Shown piece after piece: positions 50,084 through 59,605 of a stretch of 64,000 bases of DNA; within the stretch, counting starts at the first letter, position 1, and the number at the start of each line of letters is the position of its first letter. The stretch spans positions 62,001 through 126,000 of the forward strand of contig CAZVLB010000010.1 of the NCBI GenBank assembly GCA_964627935.1, written 5' to 3'. The DNA is from JAABVY01 sp964627935 (GTDB lineage Bacteria > Zixibacteria > MSB-5A5 > JAABVY01). The notes below the pieces were generated by a model. It was given only the letters and a program-made list of their open reading frames with translations, searched no databases and was not told where the DNA came from. Made by a program: the position numbers and the translations under genes.

Positions 50084-50871
50084 TAATCCTCCCCTGCTTC
50101 GAATATGTTTTTATTTTGTTTTTCAAATTTGGCCAGCTTTTGCAGTCCTTTGCGGGCCGCATGCTGTTCGGCTTCCTTTTTATTGTGTCCGCTTCCGGTA
50201 CCCAATTTAGTATTATTCAGGAAAACCGCCACAGTAAATTTTTTATTATGATCGGGGCCCTCGGTTTTAATCACTTCGTAACGTGGAGATTGAACCGAGT
50301 GGGCCTGCACCAGCTCCAGAAGTTCGCCCTTGAAATTTCGCAGGGCCTGATCGGACAGGATAATATCCATGTTTTCCAGGAAATTATGATAGATGAACTT
50401 CCGGGCGGCGCGAATACCGCCATCCAGAAATATGGCTCCGATCACGGCTTCCAGGCAGTCGGCCACAATTGAGTTTCTTTCACGTCCTCCGGCCCGTTCC
50501 TCCTCATCGGAGAGACGCACAAACTTATTCAGGCCGATTTCACGCGAGATACGGGAGAGCGTGTGTACATTGACCAGATTAGCCTTGGTCTTGGTCAGCT
50601 CACCCTCACCCATGGGCGAAAATCGTTTAAACAGCGCCTCGGCAATAACCATACCCAATACCGAGTCGCCCAAAAATTCCAGGCGCTCATAGGACTGAAA
50701 GGGTGCATCCGGAGCTGTCTGCGTATAGGAGCGATGCGAGATTGCCTCGCCCAGGTATTCCAGCTTCTTGAATTTGTGGCCCAGCTTTTCCTGTAAACGA
50801 TTGAGTGATTTTCTTGAACAAAAATGGGCCGGAATACGGTTCTTCAGGCCCAGAAAACTCAAAGCTGACAT
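50083..50871 (-). CDS. rnc: ribonuclease III
   Basis: 262 aa. The catalytic signature YERLEFLGDSVLG (residues 61-72) and the second acidic block DCLEAVIGAIFLDGG are intact. The C-terminal double-stranded-RNA-binding domain (ELLELVQAHSVQSPRYEVIK ... GSGHNKKEAEQHAARKGLQK) is complete. It processes rRNA precursors and double-stranded RNA. Position after fabF is common in many bacteria (acpP-fabF-rnc). Confidence 0.97.
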   Translation of the reverse strand: MSALSFLGLKNRIPAHFCSRKSLNRLQEKLGHKFKKLEYLGEAISHRSYTQTAPDAPFQSYERLEFLGDSVLGMVIAEALFKRFSPMGEGELTKTKANLVNVHTLSRISREIGLNKFVRLSDEEERAGGRERNSIVADCLEAVIGAIFLDGGIRAARKFIYHNFLENMDIILSDQALRNFKGELLELVQAHSVQSPRYEVIKTEGPDHNKKFTVAVFLNNTKLGTGSGHNKKEAEQHAARKGLQKLAKFEKQNKNIFEAGED

Positions 50872-50884
50872 TTCAAAAGTACAC

Positions 50885-52126
50885 TTAGTTAATGTTTTTC
50901 ATTACAATACTGGCGTTGTGCCCGCCGAATCCGAATGAATTCGAGATAGCGCAGTCGATTTCATATTCTCGTCCTTCATGAGCGACATAATCGAGATCGC
51001 ATTTTTCATCCGGATTATCCAGGTTGATTGTCGGATGAATGTATTTATTTTTCATCGACAAACAAACCGCGGCGGCCTCTGCCGCACCTGCGGCGCCCAG
51101 CAAATGACCGATCATAGATTTGGTCGAATTGCAGGGAATATCGAAGGCCTGCTCGCCGAAGATGGATTTTATCGCTTCGGTTTCGGCGATATCACCCAGG
51201 CCGGTAGCGGTACCGTGAGTATTGATGTAATTTACCTGCCCCGGTTCAATGCCGGCGTTTTTGATGGCCATCTTCATGGCCCGTGCGGCGCCCTCGCCTC
51301 CGGGAGCGGGCGCTGTTATATGATAAGCGTCGCAGGACATACCGGCACCCAAAATTTCGGCGTAAACATTTGCCCCGCGCTCCTGGGCATGCTCCCAGCT
51401 TTCCAGTATCAGTGTGCAGGCGCCCTCACCCAAAACGAAACCATCGCGATCCTTATCGAATGGACGCGAGGCTTTTTCCGGTTCATCGTTGCGTGTCGAA
51501 AGCGCCTTGGCATTGCAAAAGCCCGCAAATGAAGCCGAGGTTATCGCGGCCTCGGCACCACCGCTGACCATGATTTCCGCGTCACCCCGCTGGATGGCGT
51601 GGAAAGCCTCGATGATGGCGTGGGTGGCAGAAGCGCAGGCCGAAACTGTGGCATAGTTGGGGCCCTTGAATCCGAACTGAAGGGCAATCATGCCGGCGGT
51701 CATATCCGCAATCATCATTGGTATAAAAAAGGGCGACACCCGGCCGGGACCTTTGTTGAGCAACGTATCGATCTGATCCTGGAAGGTTATGATGCCGCCA
51801 ATACCCGAGCCATAGATGACCCCGGCGGTTTCCATGTTAACCTTGTCCAGGTTCAGCCCGGCATGTTCGATTGCCATTTTACTGGCACCGATCGAATACT
51901 GCTGCACCAGGTCAGTTCGGCGGGAGGCCTTTTTGTCCATGTAATCAGTAACATCGAAATTGGGCACCTCACCGGCCACCTGCGAAGAAAATTCGCTGGC
52001 ATCGAATCGGGTAATATTGCGAATACCGGGCTTGCCCTTTTTAAGGCCATCCCAGTAAGTATCAGGATCCGATCCCAAGGGAGAGATTATCCCGATTCCT
52101 GTTATTACACAACGTCTCTTATTCAT
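50885..52126 (-). CDS. fabF: 3-oxoacyl-[ACP] synthase II
   Basis: 413 aa. Catalytic triad of condensing enzymes: Cys164 (YATVSACASATHAI), a His in INTHGTATGLGD and a His in KSMIGHLLGAAGAAEA. It starts KRRCVITGIGIISPLG. It elongates acyl-ACP with malonyl-ACP. It lies 8 nt after acpP and 13 nt before rnc. Confidence 0.97.
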   Translation of the reverse strand: MNKRRCVITGIGIISPLGSDPDTYWDGLKKGKPGIRNITRFDASEFSSQVAGEVPNFDVTDYMDKKASRRTDLVQQYSIGASKMAIEHAGLNLDKVNMETAGVIYGSGIGGIITFQDQIDTLLNKGPGRVSPFFIPMMIADMTAGMIALQFGFKGPNYATVSACASATHAIIEAFHAIQRGDAEIMVSGGAEAAITSASFAGFCNAKALSTRNDEPEKASRPFDKDRDGFVLGEGACTLILESWEHAQERGANVYAEILGAGMSCDAYHITAPAPGGEGAARAMKMAIKNAGIEPGQVNYINTHGTATGLGDIAETEAIKSIFGEQAFDIPCNSTKSMIGHLLGAAGAAEAAAVCLSMKNKYIHPTINLDNPDEKCDLDYVAHEGREYEIDCAISNSFGFGGHNASIVMKNIN

Positions 52127-52134
52127 ATAGTTTA

Positions 52135-52371
52135 TTACTTGCTATGCTCGTTAATATAGTTAATGGCATCACCGACCGAACCGATATTCTCTGCCTCTTC
52201 ATCGGGAATCTCAATATCGAATTCCTCCTCCAGAGCCATGACCAGTTCCACGGTATCCAATGAATCGGCGCCGAGATCATCAACAAACTTAGCCTCAGGC
52301 GTTACCTGCTCGGGATTCACTCCCAGCTGTTCCACAATAATATCCCTGACTCTCGATTCAACGTCTGACAT
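52135..52371 (-). CDS. acpP: acyl carrier protein
   Basis: 78 aa, acidic, with AGGAGG before the ATG. The phosphopantetheine attachment site is Ser37 in LGADSLDTVELVMALEEEF. It carries the growing acyl chain for FabD, FabG, FabF and FabH encoded around it. Confidence 0.98.
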   Translation of the reverse strand: MSDVESRVRDIIVEQLGVNPEQVTPEAKFVDDLGADSLDTVELVMALEEEFDIEIPDEEAENIGSVGDAINYINEHSK

Positions 52372-52419
52372 TAAAACCTCCTGTTTATAGAATAATCGCT
52401 TTATATCCTGTTTAATGAA

Positions 52420-53157
52420 TTACATCAGCATTCCGCCGTCCACCTGTATGACCTGACCGGTGATATATGCGGCCAGGTCGGATGCCAGGAAGATTGCGGC
52501 ATTGGCAATATCCTCGGGCTGTCCCGATCTTTTTAACGGTATCTGTTCCAGAAAAGCCTGTATCGCCTTTTCCGGAAGATCCCGTGTCATCTCGGTTTCG
52601 ATATATCCCGGGGCTATGGCATTGACGGTAACTCCTCGCCCGGCCAGCTCCTTGGCACAGGTCTTGGTCAATCCCACCAGACCGGCCTTGGAGGCGGAAT
52701 AATTGGCCTGACCGGCATTGCCCATCAGTCCAACCACTGAAGAGATATTTATTATTCGTCCGAAGCGTTTCTTTATCATGGCCTTAGCTGCCGCCTGGGT
52801 GGCCAGGAAGGCGCCTTTGAGGTTAACCCTGAGGACCATATCCCAGTCCTCCTCCTTCATACGCAGAAGGAGGGTGTCACGGGTTATGCCCGCATTATTG
52901 ACCAGAATATCAATTGTGCCAAAATGTTCCACGGTTTTATCGATGAGATCACCAACCTGCTCGGGAGATGTCACATCGCATTTGACTCCCAGCGCTTCAC
53001 CGGTATCTTTGAGCTTTGCGCAAGCCCCATCAACCAGTTCCTGGCTGATATCGGCAATGACCAGTTTTGCTCCCTGTTCGAGCATCTTGCGCCCGATTTC
53101 GAAACCGATCCCGCGCCCGGATCCGGTAACAACTGCAACTTTATCCTTAAGAAGCAT
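52420..53157 (-). CDS. fabG: 3-oxoacyl-[ACP] reductase
   Basis: 245 aa short-chain dehydrogenase. NADPH site TGSGRGIGFEIG, the NNAG motif in ILVNNAGITRD, and the Ser-Tyr-Lys catalytic group (ISSVVG; ANYSASKAGLVG). It reduces 3-oxoacyl-ACP. The ATG overlaps the fabD stop (TGATG), and a 48-nt gap precedes acpP. Confidence 0.97.
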   Translation of the reverse strand: MLLKDKVAVVTGSGRGIGFEIGRKMLEQGAKLVIADISQELVDGACAKLKDTGEALGVKCDVTSPEQVGDLIDKTVEHFGTIDILVNNAGITRDTLLLRMKEEDWDMVLRVNLKGAFLATQAAAKAMIKKRFGRIINISSVVGLMGNAGQANYSASKAGLVGLTKTCAKELAGRGVTVNAIAPGYIETEMTRDLPEKAIQAFLEQIPLKRSGQPEDIANAAIFLASDLAAYITGQVIQVDGGMLM

Positions 53158-54092
53158 CAGGCTCCGGCAACCTCCATGAATTTCTTCATATCTTCAACCG
53201 TATCGATATTTATGACTTCAGCGTCCTTTGCGGTACGTTTGACAAGGCCGCTTAGGACCTTGCCCGGCCCAATTTCCACATATCTTGTGATGGCATTGTC
53301 GTTCATGAACTCGATAGTCTGGCGCCAGAGCACAGGCGATGTGATCTGTTCCACCAGCAGGTTCTTGAGCTCTTCCGGATTAGTTTCCGGCCTGGCTTTG
53401 ACATTGGTAACCACATCGATACCGGCCGGTTTGAAATCCAGGGTGTCGAGCACATTGCGCAGCTCCAGCTGTGCCGATTTCATCAGGGGCGAATGAAATG
53501 CTCCACCTACTTTTAGAGGAATGGCTTTCCTGGCACCGTAATCTTTGGCAATATCGATAGCCTTTTCAATCGCCTTGCGGTCGCCGGAAAGCGCCACTTG
53601 ACCCGGTGAATTGTAATTGGCGGGCTGGATTATGCCTTCGCTGGAGGCATCTTTGATCAGTTTTTCCAGATTTTCGCCATCGCATCCGATCAGGGCCGCC
53701 ATGGTCCCGCCGGTTTGATCGCAGGCTCTCTGCATTTGACGGCTGCGTTCGCGCACAGCCAGGATCGCATCCTCGAATGACAGCACACCGGCACATGCCA
53801 GGGCGGAATATTCACCCAGTGAATGCCCGGCAACATAGGCCGGTCGCTCATAATCCTCGCCCATTTCCAGCAGAATCGCCAGGGAATGCACCAGTATCGC
53901 AGGCTGCGTATACTGTGTTTCAGTCAGCTTTTCGAGCGGGCCGTTAAAACAAACATCCCTGAGATTGTATTCAAGGATATCCGAGGCCTTATCGAAAAGA
54001 TCTCTGACCTTTTCAGAGGACTCATAAAAATCTTTTGCCATACCTACATACTGGGATGCTTGTCCGGGAAAAATAAATGCTGTACTACTCAT
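53157..54092 (-). CDS. fabD: malonyl-CoA:ACP transacylase
   Basis: 311 aa. The nucleophile is Ser91 in YVAGHSLGEYSALACAG; the oxyanion glutamine lies in FPGQASQYVGM and the catalytic His in GGAFHSPLM. It loads malonyl groups onto ACP. It has its own consensus promoter in the 155-bp gap after fabH, so the lower half of the cluster can be expressed separately. Confidence 0.97.
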   Translation of the reverse strand: MSSTAFIFPGQASQYVGMAKDFYESSEKVRDLFDKASDILEYNLRDVCFNGPLEKLTETQYTQPAILVHSLAILLEMGEDYERPAYVAGHSLGEYSALACAGVLSFEDAILAVRERSRQMQRACDQTGGTMAALIGCDGENLEKLIKDASSEGIIQPANYNSPGQVALSGDRKAIEKAIDIAKDYGARKAIPLKVGGAFHSPLMKSAQLELRNVLDTLDFKPAGIDVVTNVKARPETNPEELKNLLVEQITSPVLWRQTIEFMNDNAITRYVEIGPGKVLSGLVKRTAKDAEVINIDTVEDMKKFMEVAGA

Positions 54093-54116
54093 AGTTTTCT
54101 CAAAAAAAGTTGGGTT

Positions 54117-54145
54117 TATTTAACAATTTCCAATCCATTTGTCAA
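54117..54145 (-). promoter_or_regulatory. internal promoter before fabD
   Basis: On the minus strand: perfect TTGACA (54145-54140), 17-bp spacer, TAAATA (54122-54117). Predicted start near 54110, giving an 18-nt leader. It would drive fabD-fabG-acpP-fabF-rnc-etfB. Confidence 0.65.
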
Positions 54146-54247
54146 TCCAAAACTAACCTGTAGCAACAATCAGAATATGTGAAAGTTCTAAATTAAACTG
54201 ATTTCCCTTATAAGGCAAGCAAGATCGGCAAAGAACGGTGCAAAAGA

Positions 54248-55255
54248 TCAGGCACAGTCCCAGCGCACAAGCGAGGCTCCCCAGGTGAGCCCACCGCCGA
54301 AGGCAACCATGAGAATATTGTCGCCCTGCTTCAGGCAGCCGGCACGGTTGGCTTCATCCAGGGCCAATGGGACCGATGCGGCAGAGGTATTGCCATATTC
54401 CTGTATATTCAAATATACTTTTTCAGGCGGCAAATTCAGCTTTTTGGCCACAGCATTTATGATTCTGATATTGGCCTGATGAGGAATCAGCCAGTCTATA
54501 TCATTACTTTTCATGCCCGATTTTTCAAGCGATTTGGAAGCCGCATCGCACATGGCTCTGACAGCCAGCTTGAAAATCTCATTGCCCTGCATGTTCACAT
54601 ATCTATCCCGGCTGTGGATATTTTCTTCAGTGATCGGCTCTGTCACACCGCCCGCTGGCACCCAGAGCAGTTTCTCACGGGAGCCATCAGCCCGCAGATA
54701 AGAAGAGAGGATTCCGACTTCATCATCGGTTTCACGTCTTTCAACCACAGCGGCCCCCGCGCCATCGCCAAAAAGAACACATGTTGAGCGATCCTCATAG
54801 TTGGTTATTTGGGTCAAAACCTCGGCTCCGACAACCAGCGCTTTTGTGCAATTGCCGGCCATAATCATCGAACGGGTAATTGACAGGCCATGCAGAAATC
54901 CGGCGCAGGCTGCGGCAATATCAAAAGCCGCCGAACCATTGGCCCCCAGTTTAGCCTGCAGAATCGATGCTGTTGATGGTAAGGGGCGATCGGGTGTTAC
55001 TGTTCCGACGACAATCAGGTCGATATCTTCGGCCCCGATTCCGGCCATATCCAATGCCCGGCGGGAGGCTTCCAGCGCCAGGTCGGAGGTCGATTGACTT
55101 CCATTTTCGACCACATGGCGGCGCTTGATACCGGTGCGGGTCATGATCCATTCATCGGAGGTATCTACAATTTTTTCTAAATCTTCGTTGGTTAATATTT
55201 TTTCAGGAGCGTATGAGCCGGTACCAGTGATAACGGCTCTCACGGTCTCAATCAC
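54248..55255 (-). CDS. fabH: 3-oxoacyl-[ACP] synthase III
   Basis: 335 aa starting with GTG in a GTGA overlap with plsX. Catalytic Cys117 (FDIAAACAGFLHGL), His in WLIPHQANIRI and Asn in EYGNTSAASVPLAL. It starts chain synthesis from acyl-CoA and malonyl-ACP. Gene order plsX-fabH-fabD-fabG-acpP-fabF is the classic arrangement. Confidence 0.97.
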   Translation of the reverse strand: MIETVRAVITGTGSYAPEKILTNEDLEKIVDTSDEWIMTRTGIKRRHVVENGSQSTSDLALEASRRALDMAGIGAEDIDLIVVGTVTPDRPLPSTASILQAKLGANGSAAFDIAAACAGFLHGLSITRSMIMAGNCTKALVVGAEVLTQITNYEDRSTCVLFGDGAGAAVVERRETDDEVGILSSYLRADGSREKLLWVPAGGVTEPITEENIHSRDRYVNMQGNEIFKLAVRAMCDAASKSLEKSGMKSNDIDWLIPHQANIRIINAVAKKLNLPPEKVYLNIQEYGNTSAASVPLALDEANRAGCLKQGDNILMVAFGGGLTWGASLVRWDCA

Positions 55256-56295
55256 GGTTTGATTCCCTCGAGCTGGGCGGCCCTCCCTGACACTCTGCTA
55301 CTGATATGCTCGTTTATTGATTCCTTAACCATGCGCGTGGCCACGCGGACGGCGTTTTTGATTGCGCGGGAATTCGAGGAACCATGCGAGATAATTACTA
55401 CTCCATTGACGCCCAGTAACGGCGCGCCTCCATATTGAGTGGGATCAAATGAATTTTTCAGTCTCTTCAAGAAGGGCGACATTAAAATCGCACCGGCCCG
55501 TGAAAAGAGATTTGATGAAATCTGGCGCTTCATCTTGGTGAATACGAAGTCCTTTATCGATTCACCGAATTTCAACAGGATATTGCCGGTGAAACCATCG
55601 GTTACGACAACATCACATCTGCCATTTAGAATATCATTGCCCTCGACATTGCCGATAAAATTCACGCTTGAGTTCTCCAGCAGGCGATGAGCCTCAAGAG
55701 TGGCATCATTGCCCTTGACCTTTTCCGCACCGATTGAAAGCAGCGCCACGGTGGGATTGTTGACCTTGCTTATGTATGAGGCATAGATCGAGCCCATCTG
55801 CGCGAATTGAACAAGGTTCTGTGGCGGGGAATCGACATTGGCCCCCACATCAAGAACCACTACACCCTTGTCGTGTAAGGTTGGAAATATTGAGGCAATA
55901 GCGGGACGGTTGACACCTTCCAGACGGCCCAGGTTGCGGATACCGGTTGCCATACATACGCCGGTATTACCGGCCGAAACAACGGCATCAACTTTCTTTT
56001 CGCGATGCATCCTGAGCGCCACGGCGATGGACGAGTTGCGTTTTTTGAGTCCGCGAGCCACAGGCTCATGCATTTCCACGACCTCGGCCGCATCCACAAA
56101 TTCTATGGAATACTGTTCGGTATTCTTAAATGAGCTCCAGGTCTTTTCAAGCCGCTCACGATCACCGATCAAGAACAGCTTGACACCATTGCCAACATGA
56201 CCGCGCAGGTAATCATAGGCACCTTCCAGGATAACATCAGGCCCCAGGTCGGCCCCCATGGCATCGACGGCAATTCTGATTGTCTTTTTATGCAT
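55252..56295 (-). CDS. plsX: phosphate acyltransferase PlsX
   Basis: 347 aa. IRIAVDAMGADLGPDVILEG at the N-terminus and AVVSAGNTGVCMATG, DVGANVDSPPQNLVQFAQMG and VVTDGFTGNILLKFGES are all typical. It makes acyl-phosphate from acyl-ACP for phosphatidic acid synthesis. It starts 11 nt after rpmF and overlaps fabH by 4 nt. Confidence 0.96.
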   Translation of the reverse strand: MHKKTIRIAVDAMGADLGPDVILEGAYDYLRGHVGNGVKLFLIGDRERLEKTWSSFKNTEQYSIEFVDAAEVVEMHEPVARGLKKRNSSIAVALRMHREKKVDAVVSAGNTGVCMATGIRNLGRLEGVNRPAIASIFPTLHDKGVVVLDVGANVDSPPQNLVQFAQMGSIYASYISKVNNPTVALLSIGAEKVKGNDATLEAHRLLENSSVNFIGNVEGNDILNGRCDVVVTDGFTGNILLKFGESIKDFVFTKMKRQISSNLFSRAGAILMSPFLKRLKNSFDPTQYGGAPLLGVNGVVIISHGSSNSRAIKNAVRVATRMVKESINEHISSRVSGRAAQLEGIKP

Positions 56296-56306
56296 TAAAT
56301 TTTATG

Positions 56307-56489
56307 TCACTCTGTAGTTGGTTTATAGATTTCTCTCCCGTTGTAATGGCCGCAATGCGGGCAAACATGGTGGGGCAGTTTCTTTTCACCACAATTATCA
56401 CACTCACCCATGCTAGGCGGGTCGAGTTTCCAGTGGGTACGTCTCTTGCGTCCCCTGGCCTTGGAATGGCGTCGTTTTGGAAGTGGCAT
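56307..56489 (-). CDS. rpmF: 50S ribosomal protein L32
   Basis: 60 aa. It starts MPLPKRRHSKARGRKRRTHW and carries a four-cysteine zinc ribbon, CDNCGEKKLPHHVCPHC, so it is the zinc-binding form of L32. It lies 2 nt after yceD, an order conserved in most bacteria. Confidence 0.97.
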   Translation of the reverse strand: MPLPKRRHSKARGRKRRTHWKLDPPSMGECDNCGEKKLPHHVCPHCGHYNGREIYKPTTE

Positions 56490-56491
56490 CT

Positions 56492-57025
56492 CTAACTCCT
56501 ATCTTTCAATTCTTTCAGTGGCCGCCAGCGCTCATCAATAGTATCTTCACTATCGTCGTCGGATTTCAAATTGACGTTTTTATATTTTCCCTTTGCCACG
56601 GCCTCGACACCTGCACAGGCCTCACGGCAGAGGGGCTTTAAACCGATATCAAGTATGATACGTTCGCGCACCAGCGGCGTGAAGTCAAATTCAAGCGTAC
56701 CCTCGGGAATAATGAAAAAATCTTCACTATCCTCTTCATCCTCATCCATTTCAAGCTGATTGGAAAATTTCAGGACAAAGATAAGTTCATTCTCGATTTC
56801 CTTCACGAAGCTTTCTGCGCAACGGGCACAGTCGAGCTCCACCGGGGCAGTAAACTTTCCGCGAAAGATAATCTGGTCACGATTTTTGGTCAGGTCGCCC
56901 TTTACCTTCACGTCACCGGTCAATTCCGCATCTTCATACTCCAGAGGAAATTCATCTTTCTCCGCCGTGAACGAGGCAAAAGATATTCCCTCAGGCAATT
57001 CTTTTATATTCATTAAAAGAGCCAT
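56492..57025 (-). CDS. yceD: DUF177 (YceD-like) protein
   Basis: 177 aa, placed directly before rpmF as in most bacteria; it is implicated in 23S rRNA maturation. Seen: FTAPVELDCARCAESFVKEI with the CxxC of the family, an acidic stretch (EMDEDEEDSEDFF), RERIILDIGLKPLC, and a C-terminal part with RWRPLKELKDRS. There is no ribosome site before the ATG and the promoter lies immediately upstream. Confidence 0.9.
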   Translation of the reverse strand: MALLMNIKELPEGISFASFTAEKDEFPLEYEDAELTGDVKVKGDLTKNRDQIIFRGKFTAPVELDCARCAESFVKEIENELIFVLKFSNQLEMDEDEEDSEDFFIIPEGTLEFDFTPLVRERIILDIGLKPLCREACAGVEAVAKGKYKNVNLKSDDDSEDTIDERWRPLKELKDRS

Positions 57026-57034
57026 AAGCGATAT

Positions 57035-57062
57035 ATTTTATTATTTTAGCCCGAATAGTCAA
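57035..57062 (-). promoter_or_regulatory. promoter of the yceD-rpmF-plsX-fabH operon
   Basis: On the minus strand: TTGACT (57062-57057), 16-bp spacer, TAAAAT (57040-57035). The yceD ATG is only 9 nt past the -10, so the leader would be 0-3 nt. The rest of the 334-bp divergent gap 57026-57359 shows only the htpX promoter and nothing else I can name. Confidence 0.6.
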
Positions 57063-57313
57063 GCAATTTGTACAAAGGTAACCCCTAAAAGAAGCGATTC
57101 TTATCTCTATTTCGGGTTATTTCCAGGTTGTTTTTGAAGCTTCAGGGTAACATTTAGCTGTTTCTCTTATCCATTGTAAACCTATGATCAGCGGTATGGT
57201 TCCAAAACAGTGCTCAGATTTTTTTGAATATATTGGAAAGTAAATCGGCGTCGATTGGGCCCGAAAAGTGGAACTCAATGGTCCATTCTTCTGTATATAT
57301 TGATGAATTTTAT

Positions 57314-57341
57314 TTGACATAGAATTATCTTGCCCTAATAT
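57314..57341 (+). promoter_or_regulatory. promoter of htpX
   Basis: TTGACA (57314-57319), 16-bp spacer, TAATAT (57336-57341), 18 nt before the htpX ATG, with AAAGGA as ribosome site in between. Confidence 0.62.
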
Positions 57342-57359
57342 AAAAGAGGTTAAAGGAAT

Positions 57360-58226
57360 ATGAATAAAGTTAAAACAATACTCTTTCTGACAGTTCTGAC
57401 TGTCCTCTTCATCGCCATCGGGGGCATACTGGGCGGCAGGACGGGTATGTATATTGCCCTTGTTTTTGCGGCGGTGATGAATTTCTCTTCTTACTGGTTT
57501 TCGGATAAGATCGTCCTGGCCATGTACCGTGCCCAGGAGGTTGATCCGAATTCCAATCATCGCCTGGTAGGGATAGTGCGCGGCCTGACCCAAAGAGCCG
57601 GCCTGCCGATGCCGAAAGTATACATTATTCCCAAGCAGTCGCCCAATGCCTTTGCCACCGGCCGAAATCCGAAACATGCCGCCGTGGCGGCTACACAGGG
57701 TATTTTGCAGGCTTTGGATGACGACGAGCTGGAAGGTGTAATGGCGCATGAGCTTTCACATGTCAAGCATTACGACATACTGATCGGATCGATCGCGGCC
57801 ACATTCGCCGGCGCAATTTCGATGCTGGCTATGATGGCGCGCTGGGGTGCTATTTTCGGCGGCTACGGCGGCAGCGACAACCGCAACAGCGGCGGGATTC
57901 TGGGGCTTCTGGCGATGACGATAATCGCGCCGATTGCGGCCCTGATGGTTCAAACCGCGGTCTCACGCTCGCGTGAGTATCTCGCCGATGAGGGTGGTGC
58001 AAAAATTTCCGGCAAACCCTGGGCGCTGGCCTCGGCGCTTGAGAAATTGCACAATTATTCGCGCCGGGTACCGATGCAGGCCAGCCCGGCCACGGCGCAT
58101 ATGTTTATCGTTAATCCGTTGACGGCCAAAAATATGCTCAGCCTGTTCTCAACCCATCCGCCGATGGAGAAGAGAATCGCGCGTTTAAAAGAGATGTCAA
58201 AAAACAGGATGACTCATGGAAGTTGA
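57360..58226 (+). CDS. htpX: membrane zinc protease HtpX
   Basis: 288 aa. Two N-terminal membrane helices (about 5-45), then the M48 catalytic motif VMAHELSHVKHYD (His130, Glu131, His134). A further hydrophobic hairpin (about 140-195) precedes the third ligand region SREYLADEGGAKISG. FATGRNPKHAAVAATQGIL is typical. It degrades damaged inner-membrane proteins in concert with FtsH. It has its own promoter; the CNNM/CorC gene starts 49 nt later and may be cotranscribed. Confidence 0.96.
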   Translation: MNKVKTILFLTVLTVLFIAIGGILGGRTGMYIALVFAAVMNFSSYWFSDKIVLAMYRAQEVDPNSNHRLVGIVRGLTQRAGLPMPKVYIIPKQSPNAFATGRNPKHAAVAATQGILQALDDDELEGVMAHELSHVKHYDILIGSIAATFAGAISMLAMMARWGAIFGGYGGSDNRNSGGILGLLAMTIIAPIAALMVQTAVSRSREYLADEGGAKISGKPWALASALEKLHNYSRRVPMQASPATAHMFIVNPLTAKNMLSLFSTHPPMEKRIARLKEMSKNRMTHGS

Positions 58227-58275
58227 TTCCGAACAACCTCGATTGTGTCGGCACCCGAAAGGCGGTAGCTGACCG

Positions 58276-59586
58276 GTGGTTGAATTCTGGATTGAACTTG
58301 CAATAGTAATATGTTTGCTGATACTGGGCGGATATATTTCTGCCCATCGCTATGCCCTCGTATATGTCCGCAAAAGTGAGCTGGAGGCGCTGGCCCGCGA
58401 CAATCATCCCAAAGCCAGCCAGATTCTTGAACTGCTTGAAAACAAAGAAAAACTGAATCTGCGAATACAGGTCATCCAGGCCCTGTTTACAATCATGGCC
58501 GCGGTGATCGGGGCCGGCTTGCTTTGCGATGACCTGACCGCCATGATCTTCAATAATTCCGGCGCGGTCGATTCAGTCTATTGTCACTGGATCGTGCTGG
58601 CCGGGATTGCACTGGTTCTGGCTTTTCTGCGCATGTTTGCCGGTGAGACCTTTCCACGCAGGCTGGCGGAACATTATCCCCTGAAATACTCTCTGGCCGG
58701 CGTTTCCCATTTGCGTTTCTGGATGGCTGCGGGAGCTTTGCCCAGCATGGGTTTGAGCACCATTTCCGGGCTGATTATCCGCATGTTGCGACTGAAAAAA
58801 CCCGCACCTATCGAGGGAGCGGCCGAGGAGAAGATAATCAATGTCGTGGATGAAGCGGCCAAAACCGGTGAATTCGACGTTTCCGAACAGGCTCTGATAA
58901 AATCAGTGCTGGAATTTTCGGATACAATAGCATCGCATTGCATGACTCCTCGCACCGATATCTCGGCTATAAATATAGATGACCCATCGGAGCAGATTCT
59001 AAGGTTCGTACGCGAAGAGGGCTATTCACGTTATCCGGTTTTCAAAGATGATCTGGATCATATCGAAGGCATAGTCTACACGCGTGATATCATTAACATG
59101 TTGCAGGATAAGGAGATTTTTATCATCCACGACCTCCTGCGACGGCCCTATTTCGTGCCCGATTCGAAGAAAATCTCCGAACTTCTGAAGGATTTCCAGG
59201 CCCGTCAGAGCCATATGGCTATTGTTTTGGATGAATTCGGGGGCACTGCCGGGATTATTACTATCGAGGATATCCTGGAGGAGATTGTGGGCGAGATTCA
59301 GGATGAGTATGATGAAGAGGAGCTGGAATACCGCCCACTGGGTGAAAACCGGGCCGAGGTTCATGCCGGCATGGATGTGGATGATTTCAATGAGCGGTTC
59401 GGGGCCGACCTTCCCGAGGATGTGGCCGATACAATTGGCGGGCTGATATTTACGCACCTGGGCGAATTGCCCGTACTGCGCCAGAAAATACTCATCGACA
59501 GCCTGGAATTCAATATCATCTCGATTCAGGGCAACCGGATAGAGAAGGTCATGGTGCGGCGGACCTCAGGTCCACAGAAATCATAG
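58276..59586 (+). CDS. CNNM/HlyC-CorC family membrane protein with CBS pair
   Basis: 436 aa starting with GTG. N-terminal membrane region of the CNNM (DUF21) type (about 1-185, 3-4 helices). Two CBS domains follow (about 215-335: CMTPRTDISAINIDDPSEQI; IVYTRDIINMLQDK; DEFGGTAGIITIEDILEEIV), then a C-terminal CorC/HlyC domain (about 350-432: DFNERFGADLPEDVADTIGG). The family includes Mg2+ exporters and efflux regulators; 'hemolysin' labels are historical. The CBS pair should sense nucleotide or Mg2+. The membrane part is somewhat degenerate: the Asn-rich CNNM motif is not obvious. Confidence 0.88.
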   Translation: MVEFWIELAIVICLLILGGYISAHRYALVYVRKSELEALARDNHPKASQILELLENKEKLNLRIQVIQALFTIMAAVIGAGLLCDDLTAMIFNNSGAVDSVYCHWIVLAGIALVLAFLRMFAGETFPRRLAEHYPLKYSLAGVSHLRFWMAAGALPSMGLSTISGLIIRMLRLKKPAPIEGAAEEKIINVVDEAAKTGEFDVSEQALIKSVLEFSDTIASHCMTPRTDISAINIDDPSEQILRFVREEGYSRYPVFKDDLDHIEGIVYTRDIINMLQDKEIFIIHDLLRRPYFVPDSKKISELLKDFQARQSHMAIVLDEFGGTAGIITIEDILEEIVGEIQDEYDEEELEYRPLGENRAEVHAGMDVDDFNERFGADLPEDVADTIGGLIFTHLGELPVLRQKILIDSLEFNIISIQGNRIEKVMVRRTSGPQKS

Positions 59587-59605
59587 GTAACTGATAAAAA
59601 ATCTA

